A stretch of DNA of 64,000 nucleotides from Cohnella candidum (lineage in GTDB: Bacteria > Bacillota > Bacilli > Paenibacillales > Paenibacillaceae), in the NCBI RefSeq assembly GCF_003713065.1, contig NZ_CP033433.1, forward strand, positions 841,001 to 905,000, given 5' to 3'. Position numbers and translations under genes: made by a program. The notes under the pieces were generated by a model. The model had not been told where the DNA came from and searched no databases. It saw only the letters and a list, made by a program, of their open reading frames with translations. Positions 53,887 through 63,499 of this stretch are shown in pieces. How positions within the stretch are numbered: the stretch's first letter is position 1; every line of letters starts with the position of its first letter.

Positions 53887-54841
53887 AGAATGGGAGCAGA
53901 CCGCCATGGAAGAAAATGAACGCATGCACGAATGGACGGTAAACGCGGAACAGGCCGGCGAACGGGCGGACAAGCACGTGACGGATAGCATGGGAGACCC
54001 GGCGGTTTCCCGTTCCCAAGTGCAGGAGTGGATCCGCACGGGCGCCGTGACTTTGAACGGTGCGCCATGTAAGCCGAACGCCAGAGTCGCCGAAGGAGAC
54101 CGGGTGGTCGTAGAAATTCCGGAGCCCGAACCCGTGGAGCTGGTGCCTGAAAACATCCCCCTCGAAATCGTCTACGAGGATGCCGACGTCGTCGTCATCA
54201 ACAAGCCGAGGGGCATGGTCGTGCATCCGGCCGCCGGCCATCCGAACGGCACGGTCGTCAATGCTTTGCTGTACCTTTGCAAGGACCTGTCCGGCATTAA
54301 CGGCGTCATGCGGCCCGGCATCGTGCACCGCATCGACAAGGATACGTCCGGTCTGCTGATGGCCGCGAAAAACGACCTCGCCCACGCCTCGCTGGCGGAA
54401 CAGTTGAAAGAGCACTCGGTCAACCGCCGGTATTTGGCGATCGTCTACGGCGTCATCCCGCATGACCGCGGCACGATTGACGCGCCGCTCGGGCGGGATC
54501 CGCAGGACCGCAAGCTGTATACGGTCACCGAGAAGGGCGGCAAACGGGCGGTCACCCATTTCGCCGTGCTGGAACGGTTCGGCGACTATACGCTCGTCGA
54601 GCTGAAGCTGGAGACGGGGCGCACGCACCAAATCCGCGTCCACATGAAGTACATCGGCTTCCCGCTGGTTGGCGATCCCGTGTACGGAGGAAGGGCCGGG
54701 CGGACGCTCGGCATGTCCGGGCAGGCGCTGCATGCCGGCGTGCTCGGCTTCGTTCACCCGCGGACGGGCGAGTCGCTGGAGTTTTCGGCCCCGATGCCGG
54801 AAGATATGGAGCATGCGCTGAACATATTGCGGACGAGGTGA
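53846..54841 (+). CDS. rluD: RluD family pseudouridine synthase
   Basis: This 331-residue protein has an N-terminal S4 RNA-binding domain (about 28-95) and a catalytic domain with the aspartate motif HRIDKDTSGLL near residues 168-178 and RTHQIRVHMKYIGFPLVGDPVYGG. It converts specific uridines of large-subunit rRNA to pseudouridine. ATG 53846 has an AGGAG site at 10 nt; ATG 53906, also with a site (GGGAG), would give a start closer to other family members. It follows lspA as ylyB does in Bacillus subtilis. Confidence 0.9.
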   Translation: MATEKNPAKSSPSEEWEQTAMEENERMHEWTVNAEQAGERADKHVTDSMGDPAVSRSQVQEWIRTGAVTLNGAPCKPNARVAEGDRVVVEIPEPEPVELVPENIPLEIVYEDADVVVINKPRGMVVHPAAGHPNGTVVNALLYLCKDLSGINGVMRPGIVHRIDKDTSGLLMAAKNDLAHASLAEQLKEHSVNRRYLAIVYGVIPHDRGTIDAPLGRDPQDRKLYTVTEKGGKRAVTHFAVLERFGDYTLVELKLETGRTHQIRVHMKYIGFPLVGDPVYGGRAGRTLGMSGQALHAGVLGFVHPRTGESLEFSAPMPEDMEHALNILRTR

Positions 54842-54865
54842 ACCTCGGCTGGCGGCAATCAGCGG

Positions 54866-54896
54866 AAATAGCGGAACCTCGGTTCCGCTATTTTTT
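54866..54896 (+). terminator. Rho-independent terminator of rluD, same palindrome as the repeat array
   Basis: A 13-bp perfect stem (AAATAGCGGAACC with GGTTCCGCTATTT) around a 2-nt TC core is followed by TTTT. The arms closely resemble the hairpin arms of the repeats downstream (for example AAATAGCG..ACC and GGTTCGTTATTT), so terminator and repeat unit seem related. Confidence 0.85.
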
Positions 54897-54918
54897 GTTG
54901 TAGGCAACTGTTCGCCGG

Positions 54919-55331
54919 ACTAGCGAACCACAGGTTCGTTAGTTCGTGCAAAAAGCATATTAGTGACATCCAATGTTGCTATTTTAGTGGTTGAGCGTCT
55001 GTTGGGCCATTTAGTGGCACCCAGAGTCGCTATTTCGGCGGAAGAGCGTCTGTTGGGCCATTTAGTAATACCCAGCGTCGCTATTTTTCGTTGAAAGCGG
55101 CGACTCGCCATATTCGCTATTTCGGGCGAAAAGGGTGGGTCGGAGCGAATATCGACCCCAGGTTCGTTATATCGGCGAAAAATCGAAATAGCGTCCAAAT
55201 AACGTACCCTAGGTTCGTTATTTCGCCGAAAAACCGAAAAAGCACCCAAATAGCGTACCCCTGGTTCGTTATTTGGCCGAAATGCCGGTTTACCCTCGGA
55301 ATAACGGACCCCGCATCCGCTATTTTTTCGT
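54919..55331. repeat. Tandem array of 51-bp hairpin-forming repeats
   Basis: After a hairpin at 54919-54943 (11-bp stem), units of 51 bp follow in phase: 54967-55017, 55018-55068, a shortened 36-bp unit 55069-55104, 55105-55155, 55156-55206, 55207-55257, 55258-55308 and a partial 55309-55331. Adjacent units are partly diverged (last full units about 70% alike by eye). In the clearest units each junction makes a near-perfect palindrome such as AAATAACG-TACC-CTA-GGTTCG-TTATTT. No spacer structure of CRISPR type is present. The rest of the gap to 55467 shows only the dapL ribosome binding site. No gene is supported on either strand. Confidence 0.9.
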
Positions 55332-55467
55332 TTCTAGGGACCGTCCTTGCCCGTAATGCGGATTTCTGCAAAAGTTCGTTGCATAAATCCATGGCGGTCG
55401 GCGGCCCGGTCAGGCATAGTAAGGGAATCGAATCCTACCGAAAGAAATCCGAAGGAGTGTCGCACAA

Positions 55468-56721
55468 GTGAGCGTCGAAAAATACCAATCCACCTTCATC
55501 CAAGAACAATTCGCGGGCCGCATCGGCGGTTCGAACTACGGGAAAGACACGAACATCTATAAATTCGAGAAAATCAAACGCGCCAAAGCGGCGGCCAAGC
55601 AAGCGTTCCCGGACGTCGAGCTGATCGACATGGGCGTCGGCGAGCCGGACGAAATGGCGGATGCGCAAATCGTGGCCAAGCTGGCCGAAGAAGCTTCGAA
55701 GCCGGAAAACCGCGGCTATGCCGACAACGGCATCCCGGCGTTTAAGGAAGCGGCTGCCCGTTATTTGAAGAACGTATTCAGCGTCGACGGCATCGATCCG
55801 GTCACCGAAGTGCTGCACACGATCGGCGCGAAGCCGGCGCTGGCCATGCTGCCTTCCGTGTTCATCAATCCGGGCGACGTCACGATCATGACCGTTCCGG
55901 GTTATCCCGTGCTCGGCACGCACACGAAGTACCTCGGCGGCGAAGTGTACAACGTCAAGCTGACGAAGGAAAACAACTTCCTGCCGGACCTGGACGCCAT
56001 TCCGGAAGACATCGCGCGCCGCGCGAAGCTGCTGTACTTGAACTACCCGAACAACCCGACGGGCGCCGCGGCGACTCCTGAGTTTTTCGCGAAGGTGGTC
56101 GAATGGGCAAAGAAAAACCAGGTCGTCGTCGTGCACGACGCTCCTTATTCCGCGCTCACTTATGACGGCGTGAAGCCGTTCAGCTTCCTGTCCGTGCCGG
56201 GCGCCAAGGACGTAGGCGTCGAGCTGCATTCGCTCTCCAAGTCCTACAACATGACCGGCTGGCGGATCGGCTTCATCGCCGGCAATCCGCTGATCGTCAA
56301 AGCGTTCGGAGACGTGAAGGACAACAGCGACTCCGGCCAGTTCATCGCCATCCAGAAAGCGGCGGCTTACGGCCTCGACCACCCGGAAATCACCGAAGTG
56401 ATCTCCGCCAAATATTCCCGCCGCCACAACATGCTGGTTGCGGCACTGAACGAAATCGGCTTCCGCGCCGAGAAACCGAAAGGCTCCTTCTTCCTGTACG
56501 TGGAAGCGCCGAAAGGCATCAAGGGCGGCCAACGCTTCGAGTCCGGCGAGGAGTTCTCCCAATACCTCATCCGCGAGAAGCTGATCTCCACGGTGCCGTG
56601 GGATGACGCCGGCCGGTTCGTCCGGTTCTCGGTCACGTTCATCGCCCAGGGCGAAGCGGAAGAGCGCCGCGTCATCGAAGAAATCAAACGCCGCCTCACC
56701 GATGTCGAATTTGAGTTTTAA
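55468..56721 (+). CDS. dapL: LL-diaminopimelate aminotransferase
   Basis: This 417-residue class I/II aminotransferase has the PLP lysine in HSLSKSYNMTGWRIGF (K near residue 257), an N-terminal IYKFEKIKRAKAAAKQAFPDVELIDMGVGEPDE and YLNYPNNPTGA. Length and motifs fit DapL, which converts tetrahydrodipicolinate directly to LL-diaminopimelate for lysine and cell wall synthesis, bypassing the acylated route. Another aminotransferase specificity cannot be fully excluded by eye. GTG 55468 has a GAAGGAG site at 10 nt. It stands alone between the repeat array and the pyr promoter. Confidence 0.85.
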   Translation: MSVEKYQSTFIQEQFAGRIGGSNYGKDTNIYKFEKIKRAKAAAKQAFPDVELIDMGVGEPDEMADAQIVAKLAEEASKPENRGYADNGIPAFKEAAARYLKNVFSVDGIDPVTEVLHTIGAKPALAMLPSVFINPGDVTIMTVPGYPVLGTHTKYLGGEVYNVKLTKENNFLPDLDAIPEDIARRAKLLYLNYPNNPTGAAATPEFFAKVVEWAKKNQVVVVHDAPYSALTYDGVKPFSFLSVPGAKDVGVELHSLSKSYNMTGWRIGFIAGNPLIVKAFGDVKDNSDSGQFIAIQKAAAYGLDHPEITEVISAKYSRRHNMLVAALNEIGFRAEKPKGSFFLYVEAPKGIKGGQRFESGEEFSQYLIREKLISTVPWDDAGRFVRFSVTFIAQGEAEERRVIEEIKRRLTDVEFEF

Positions 56722-56736
56722 AACGCGTATTCTGCC

Positions 56737-56765
56737 TTGACACCCGTTGTCCGGCATGGGATAAT
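56737..56765 (+). promoter_or_regulatory. pyrR: Sigma-A promoter of pyrR
   Basis: A perfect TTGACA (56737-56742) and GATAAT (56760-56765) are separated by 17 bp. The leader of about 200 nt that follows carries the PyrR attenuator. Confidence 0.85.
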
Positions 56766-56771
56766 TCCTCT

Positions 56772-57539
<768 letters not shown>

Positions 57540-57601
57540 CGGCTCACACGGAACCTTTTTGGCGAATCTTTATACAAATTCGTGAATTCGACTGCGCATG
57601 A

Positions 57602-57649
57602 GTGACAACGCGAGGTAATAGGTATACAATAAAGTGAATAAAAATTCAC
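57602..57649 (+). promoter_or_regulatory. Sigma-A promoter with ARG box (ArgR/AhrC operator) before pyrC-carAB
   Basis: GTGACA (57602-57607) and TACAAT (57625-57630) are 17 bp apart. The 14-bp TGAATAAAAATTCA (57635-57648), extended to a 16-bp near-palindrome by flanking G and C, matches the ARG box consensus TGAATWWWWATTCA exactly and covers the expected start point near 57637. A half-site TGAATTC lies at 57583-57589. ArgR/AhrC with arginine would repress here. The 178-bp gap 57540-57717 has no gene. Confidence 0.75.
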
Positions 57650-57717
57650 ATCCACGCGGGTAGTCAGGAATCATACGCCGGAGAACGGGCGCGAAATCAT
57701 AGGAGGCACGGCAAGGA

Positions 57718-59022
57718 ATGGCGATTTGGATCGTAAACGCGTCTACCGTTGATCCCACGACCGGAGAGCTTTTAAAACGGCATTTGAAAATAACCGACGG
57801 GAAAATCGAGTTGTCTCTCAGCGGAGGCGAACGGCCGGATACGGCGGGCTGCGAGGTGGTCGACGCGGACGGCAAGCTGCTGTCCCCGGGCTTCATCGAC
57901 ATGCATGTGCATTTGCGCGAGCCCGGATTCGAGTATAAGGAAACGATCCGAAGCGGCACCGAGTCCGCGGCGAAGGGCGGATTCACGACGATCGCCCCGA
58001 TGCCGAACACCCGGCCGGTGACGGATAAGCCGGAAACCGTAAAGTTCGTACTGGATAAAGCGGCCAAGGAAGGCGTCGTCCGGGTGCTGCCGTACGCGGC
58101 CATCTCGAAGAACGAGCTTGGACGCGAGCTGACGGATTTCCCGGCGCTGAAAGAAGCCGGCGCGATCGGCTTCACCGACGACGGCGTCGGCGTCCAGAAC
58201 GCGCAAATGATGAAAAACGCGATGGCGCTGGCCCATTCGCTGGACCGGCCGGTGATCGCGCACTGCGAAGACGACTCGCTCGTCGAAGGCGCGGCCGTGA
58301 CGGACGGGGAATTCGCCAAGCGGCACGGGCTGAAGGGCATTCCGAACGAATCGGAAGCGATCCACGTCGGCCGGGACATCCTGCTCGCCGAAGCGACGGG
58401 CGTTCACTACCACGTCTGCCACGTCAGCACGGAGCAGTCGGTCCGGTTGATCCGGCTCGGCAAATCGGTCGGCGTGAACGTCACCTCGGAGGTTTGCCCG
58501 CACCATCTGGTTCTCTCCGACGAGGACATTCCGGACTCGATGGACGCCAATTGGAAAATGAATCCGCCGCTCCGATCCCCGAAAGACGTCGAGGCTTGCA
58601 TCCGGGGGCTTGAAGACGGCACGATCGACATCATCGTGACCGACCACGCGCCGCACAGCGCGGAGGAGAAATCCCGCGGGCTCGCGAAAGCGCCATTCGG
58701 CATCCACGGCTTCGAAACGGCGTTCCCGCTGCTTTATACGAAATTCGTGCGCACGGGACGCTGGAGCCTCGGATTCCTTCTTCGCAAAATGACGGCGGAC
58801 CCCGCCCGGGTGTTCGGGCTTCCGTACGGAACGCTGGAAGCCGGCGCGCCGGCGGATCTTACCTTGATCGACCTGGAGAACGAGCGGGAAGTCAATCCCG
58901 AGTCGTTCCTGAGTTTAGGACGCAACACCCCGTTCACGGGATGGAAATTGCACGGTTGGCCGGTTTGGACGATGGTCGGCGGCAAGGTCGTATGGACGGA
59001 AGATAAGGGCATCAACCGCTAA
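57718..59022 (+). CDS. pyrC: Dihydroorotase
   Basis: This 434-residue type I dihydroorotase has the zinc motif DMHVHLREPGFEYKET (about residues 61-76), the histidines of HCEDDSL and HVSTEQSV and the catalytic aspartate in IVTDHAPHS. It cyclises carbamoyl aspartate to dihydroorotate, the third step of pyrimidine synthesis. ATG 57718 follows an AGGAGG site. The preceding-step gene pyrB, which normally stands just before it, is absent. Confidence 0.95.
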   Translation: MAIWIVNASTVDPTTGELLKRHLKITDGKIELSLSGGERPDTAGCEVVDADGKLLSPGFIDMHVHLREPGFEYKETIRSGTESAAKGGFTTIAPMPNTRPVTDKPETVKFVLDKAAKEGVVRVLPYAAISKNELGRELTDFPALKEAGAIGFTDDGVGVQNAQMMKNAMALAHSLDRPVIAHCEDDSLVEGAAVTDGEFAKRHGLKGIPNESEAIHVGRDILLAEATGVHYHVCHVSTEQSVRLIRLGKSVGVNVTSEVCPHHLVLSDEDIPDSMDANWKMNPPLRSPKDVEACIRGLEDGTIDIIVTDHAPHSAEEKSRGLAKAPFGIHGFETAFPLLYTKFVRTGRWSLGFLLRKMTADPARVFGLPYGTLEAGAPADLTLIDLENEREVNPESFLSLGRNTPFTGWKLHGWPVWTMVGGKVVWTEDKGINR

Positions 59023-59041
59023 ACAAGGGGAGTGAGCGAAA

Positions 59042-60193
59042 ATGCAGAAGCAAGCGAGATTGCTGTTGGAAGACGGCACGCTGTTCACGGGACTCGCATT
59101 CGGCGCGGAGGGCGCGTCGACCGGCGAAGTCGTATTCAATACGGGCATTACGGGATACCAGGAGGTCGTGTCCGATCCTTCGTACTGCGGCCAAATCGTC
59201 ACGATGACGTTCCCGCTGATCGGCAACTACGGCATTACGCGCGACGATTTCGAGTCGGAAGCGCCGAACATCCACGGCTTCGTCGTGCGCCGGCATGAGC
59301 CGGTGCCGAGCAACTGGCGCGCCCAGGATTCGGTGGATGCCTTGATGAAGGAATACGGCATCATCGGGATCAGCGAGATCGACACGCGGATGCTGACGCG
59401 GATTCTCCGCAATCACGGCACGATGAAAGGCCTTCTGACGACGGGAACCGAGCGGATCGAAGAGCTTCGCGAGCGCCTCGGCGCGACGCCGCTGCTGCGC
59501 GACCAAGTCGCCCGCACGTCCACGAAGCACATCTACTCCAGCCCGGGCAACAAGGAACGCATCGTGCTGATCGACTACGGCGCCAAGAGCGGCATTTTGC
59601 GCGAGCTGACCAAGCGCGGCTGCGACGTCGTCGTCGTGCCGCACGACACGACCGCGGACCAAATCCGCCGCCTGAACCCGGACGGCATCCAGCTTTCCAA
59701 CGGACCTGGGGACCCGAAAGACGTTCCCCATGCGGTCGAAACGGTGCGGCAATTGATCGGCCAGTACCCGCTTTTCGGCATCTGCCTCGGCCACCAGCTG
59801 TTCGCCCTCGCCTGCGGCGCGGATACCGACAAGCTGAAATTCGGCCATCGCGGCGGCAACCACCCGGTGAAGGAGCTCGAATCCGGCCGCTGCTACATCA
59901 CTTCCCAGAACCACGGCTATACCGTGAAAGAAGAGTCGATCCAGGGCACCGAGCTGGAAGTGACGCACATCAACAACAACGACAAAACGATCGAAGGCCT
60001 GAAACACAAGCGCTACCCGGCCTTCTCCGTCCAATACCATCCGGAAGCCGCTCCGGGACCGTTCGACAGCGGCTACTTGTTCGACCGCTTCCTGGACATG
60101 ATCCGCGAGCACAAGCGCAATAACCCTGAGCGGCCGCGTCAGGCGCAATTGGCGGAGACGCTGAGAGGAGAACTGCAATATGCCCAAAAATAA
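59042..60193 (+). CDS. carA: Carbamoyl phosphate synthase small subunit
   Basis: This 383-residue protein has an N-terminal CPSase small-chain domain and a C-terminal class I glutamine amidotransferase with [16 protein letters not shown] (catalytic Cys near 247) and [12 protein letters not shown] (His and Glu). It supplies ammonia from glutamine to CarB. It starts 19 bp after pyrC and overlaps carB by 14 bp. The extra C-terminal tail (about 365-383) is longer than in Bacillus subtilis PyrAA. Confidence 0.96.
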   Translation: MQKQARLLLEDGTLFTGLAFGAEGASTGEVVFNTGITGYQEVVSDPSYCGQIVTMTFPLIGNYGITRDDFESEAPNIHGFVVRRHEPVPSNWRAQDSVDALMKEYGIIGISEIDTRMLTRILRNHGTMKGLLTTGTERIEELRERLGATPLLRDQVARTSTKHIYSSPGNKERIVLIDYGAKSGILRELTKRGCDVVVVPHDTTADQIRRLNPDGIQLSNGPGDPKDVPHAVETVRQLIGQYPLFGICLGHQLFALACGADTDKLKFGHRGGNHPVKELESGRCYITSQNHGYTVKEESIQGTELEVTHINNNDKTIEGLKHKRYPAFSVQYHPEAAPGPFDSGYLFDRFLDMIREHKRNNPERPRQAQLAETLRGELQYAQK

Positions 60194-63100
60194 AGAGCTC
60201 AAAAAGATTCTCGTCATCGGCTCCGGCCCGATCGTCATCGGCCAAGCCGCGGAATTCGACTACGCCGGCACGCAAGCCTGCCAAGCCCTGAAAGAAGAAG
60301 GCCTTGAAGTCGTGCTGATCAACAGCAACCCGGCGACGATCATGACGGATACGAACATGGCCGACAAAGTCTACATCGAGCCGATCAACCTGGAGTTCGT
60401 CTCCCAGATCATCCGCCAGGAGCGCCCGGACGGGCTGCTCCCGACGCTGGGCGGCCAAACCGGCCTGAACATGGCCGTGGAACTGGCCCGCGCAGGCGTG
60501 CTGGAGCAGGAAGGCGTCAAACTGCTCGGCACCCAGCTGACGGCGATCGAACGCGCCGAGGACCGTGACCTGTTCCGCGCGTTGATGCGGGAGCTGGATC
60601 AGCCGGTACCCGAGAGCGTCATCGTCACGTCCGTCCAAGAAGCCGTCGATTTCGCGAACGAAATCGGTTATCCGGTCATCGTGCGTCCGGCTTATACGCT
60701 GGGGGGCACGGGCGGCGGCATCACGGGCAACGAAGAAGAACTGCGCGAGACGGTGGCCAACGGCATCCGTTACAGCCCGATCGGGCAATGCTTGATCGAA
60801 AAGTCGATCGCCGGCATGAAAGAAGTCGAGTATGAAGTCATGCGCGACGCCAACGACAACTGCATCGTCGTCTGCAACATGGAAAACATCGACCCGGTCG
60901 GCGTCCATACCGGCGACAGCATCGTCGTGGCGCCGAGCCAGACGCTGTCCGACCGCGAATACCAAATGCTCCGCTCCGCGTCGCTGAAAATCATCCGCGC
61001 GCTCAACATCGAGGGCGGCTGCAACGTCCAGTTCGCGCTGGACCCGCACAGCTATCAATACTACGTCATCGAAGTGAATCCCCGCGTCAGCCGGTCTTCC
61101 GCGCTCGCTTCCAAAGCGACCGGATATCCGATCGCCAAAATGGCCGCCAAAATCGCCGTGGGCTACACCCTCGACGAAATCGTTAACCCGGTTACTGGCC
61201 AGACGTACGCCTGCTTCGAACCGACGCTGGACTATATCGTCACGAAAATCCCGCGCTGGCCGTTCGATAAATTCACGTCCGCCAACCGTAAGCTCGGCAC
61301 GCAAATGAAAGCGACGGGCGAAGTCATGGCGATCGGCCGCACGTTCGAGGAATCGATCCACAAGGCCGTCCGCTCGCTGGAGATCGGCGTTCATCGGCTG
61401 CTGCTGAAAGGCGCGAACGAGATCGACGACGCCACGCTCGAATCCCGTCTGGCCAAAGCCGACGACGAAAGGTTGTTCCTCGTCGCCGAAGCGTTCCGCC
61501 GCGGCTGGGGGCTGCAGCGGATCCAGGACATTACGAGCATCGATTGGTGGTTCCTCGACAAGTTCGAGCGGCTCGTGCAATTCGAGGACGTCATCCGCCG
61601 CGAACCGGGCCTGACGCCGGAAACGCTGTACAAAGCCAAGCGTTACGGCTTCACGGACCGCGCGATCGCCGAACTGCGCAAGGAAGGCCAAGGCGCTTCC
61701 GCCGCGATGACGAAGGAGGACGACGTCCGCACCTACCGTCACTCCCAAGGCCTCAAGCCGGTGTACAAAATGGTCGATACGTGCGCGGCGGAATTCGAAG
61801 CGTCGACGCCGTACTACTACTCGACCTATGAGACCGAGAACGAAGTGCTTCCGAGCGACAAGCAGAAAATCGTCGTGCTCGGTTCCGGCCCGATCCGGAT
61901 CGGCCAAGGCATCGAGTTCGACTATTCGACCGTGCATGCCGTATGGGCGATCCGCAACGCCGGCTATGAAGCGGTCATCATCAACAACAACCCGGAGACG
62001 GTGTCCACCGACTTCAACACGTCGGACCGCTTGTACTTCGAACCTCTCTTCTTCGAGGACGTCCTAAACGTCATCGAACAAGAGCGTCCGGTCGGCGTCA
62101 TCGTGCAGTTCGGCGGCCAAACGGCCATCAACCTGGCTGCGCCTCTGTCCCGCGCAGGCGTGAAAATTCTCGGCACGTCGCTGGAAAGCATCGACGAAGC
62201 CGAAGACCGCAAGAAGTTCGAAGCGCTGCTCCGCAAACTGGAGATCGCGCAGCCGAAAGGCAGCACCGTCACCTCCGTCGATGAAGCGGTGGGCACGGCG
62301 CAACAGCTGGGCTACCCGGTCCTGGTTCGTCCTTCATACGTGCTCGGCGGCCGCGCGATGGAAATCGTCTACTCCGACGATGAGCTGCTGGCCTACATGA
62401 AAGAAGCCGTTCAAATCAATCCGGAGCACCCGGTCCTGATCGACCGCTACATGCTCGGCAAAGAAATCGAAGTCGACGCCATCTGCGACGGCGAAACGGT
62501 GCTCATTCCGGGCATTATGGAACACGTGGAACGCGCGGGCGTCCACTCCGGCGACTCGATCGCCGTCTACCCGCCGCAATCGCTGTCCGATGACGTGAAG
62601 CGCCAAGCGATCGACATCACGATCAGGATCGCGAAGGAACTGAAAACGATCGGCCTCGTGAACATCCAGTTCGTCGTATGGAACGAGAAGGTTTACGTGA
62701 TCGAGGTGAACCCGAGATCGTCCCGTACGGTGCCGTTCCTGTCCAAGGTCACGAGCGTGCCGATGGCGAATCTCGCCACGCAGGCGATCCTCGGCAAGAA
62801 GCTCGCCGACCTCGGATACAGCGAAGGCTTGTGGCCGGAAGACGACTACGTTTCCGTGAAAGTGCCGGTGTTCTCCTTCGCGAAGCTTCGCCGCGTAGAC
62901 CCGACGCTGACACCGGAGATGAAATCGACCGGCGAAGTCATGGGCCGGGATACGCACTATGCGAAGGCGCTGTATAAAGGCTTGATCGGATCGGGCATGA
63001 AAATCCCGCAATCCGGCGCCATCATCGCCACGATCGCCGACAAAGACAAAGAAGAGGCGATCGCGATTCTCAAAGGCTTCTACCGTCTCGGCTACAAGCT

Positions 63101-63404
63101 GATCGCGACCGGCGGCACGGCCGACGCGCTCGAAGCGGCGGGCTTGAAAGTGCGCCGCGTCAAGAAGCTGTCCGAAGGTTCGCCGAACATCGTCGACCTG
63201 ATCCGGACCGGCCAAGCGCAGTTCGTCGTCAATACGCTGACGAAAGGCAAAACGCCTGAACGCGACGGATTCCGCATCCGCCGGGAAGCGGTCGAGAACG
63301 GCGTCGTCTGCCTGACGTCGCTGGATACGGTAAGCGCACTGCTCAACATGCTGCAGGCGCTCCGCTTCTCCAGCGCTCCGATGCCGGCATTCCAGCAGGC
63401 ATAA
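60180..63404 (+). CDS. carB: Carbamoyl phosphate synthase large subunit
   Basis: This 1074-residue protein shows the duplicated ATP-grasp architecture: the first half opens with [23 protein letters not shown], the second (about residue 560) with [21 protein letters not shown]. An MGS-like allosteric domain is at the C terminus (about 940-1050). It makes carbamoyl phosphate for pyrimidine and arginine synthesis. The 95-bp gap to pyrF shows no terminator. Confidence 0.97.
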   Translation: MPKNKELKKILVIGSGPIVIGQAAEFDYAGTQACQALKEEGLEVVLINSNPATIMTDTNMADKVYIEPINLEFVSQIIRQERPDGLLPTLGGQTGLNMAVELARAGVLEQEGVKLLGTQLTAIERAEDRDLFRALMRELDQPVPESVIVTSVQEAVDFANEIGYPVIVRPAYTLGGTGGGITGNEEELRETVANGIRYSPIGQCLIEKSIAGMKEVEYEVMRDANDNCIVVCNMENIDPVGVHTGDSIVVAPSQTLSDREYQMLRSASLKIIRALNIEGGCNVQFALDPHSYQYYVIEVNPRVSRSSALASKATGYPIAKMAAKIAVGYTLDEIVNPVTGQTYACFEPTLDYIVTKIPRWPFDKFTSANRKLGTQMKATGEVMAIGRTFEESIHKAVRSLEIGVHRLLLKGANEIDDATLESRLAKADDERLFLVAEAFRRGWGLQRIQDITSIDWWFLDKFERLVQFEDVIRREPGLTPETLYKAKRYGFTDRAIAELRKEGQGASAAMTKEDDVRTYRHSQGLKPVYKMVDTCAAEFEASTPYYYSTYETENEVLPSDKQKIVVLGSGPIRIGQGIEFDYSTVHAVWAIRNAGYEAVIINNNPETVSTDFNTSDRLYFEPLFFEDVLNVIEQERPVGVIVQFGGQTAINLAAPLSRAGVKILGTSLESIDEAEDRKKFEALLRKLEIAQPKGSTVTSVDEAVGTAQQLGYPVLVRPSYVLGGRAMEIVYSDDELLAYMKEAVQINPEHPVLIDRYMLGKEIEVDAICDGETVLIPGIMEHVERAGVHSGDSIAVYPPQSLSDDVKRQAIDITIRIAKELKTIGLVNIQFVVWNEKVYVIEVNPRSSRTVPFLSKVTSVPMANLATQAILGKKLADLGYSEGLWPEDDYVSVKVPVFSFAKLRRVDPTLTPEMKSTGEVMGRDTHYAKALYKGLIGSGMKIPQSGAIIATIADKDKEEAIAILKGFYRLGYKLIATGGTADALEAAGLKVRRVKKLSEGSPNIVDLIRTGQAQFVVNTLTKGKTPERDGFRIRREAVENGVVCLTSLDTVSALLNMLQALRFSSAPMPAFQQA

Positions 63405-63499
63405 CCGAACCAGCATGCCCGGTCTTTCCGCCTCTAAGGCGACGAAGGATCGGGCTTCTATATGGCAAGAGAACGATGAATGAAGGGGGGTTGGCAACA

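Noticed and set aside
54967..55331. Possible CRISPR array
   Set aside because: The whole 51-bp unit is repeated with gradual divergence; there are no constant short repeats alternating with unique spacers and no cas genes nearby.
54920..55468. Repetitive open frames of about 109 aa (minus strand) and 126 aa (plus strand) with 17-residue periodicity
   Set aside because: The period follows from the 51-bp DNA repeats being a multiple of three; there is no ribosome binding site, both strands are open, and no protein domain is recognisable.
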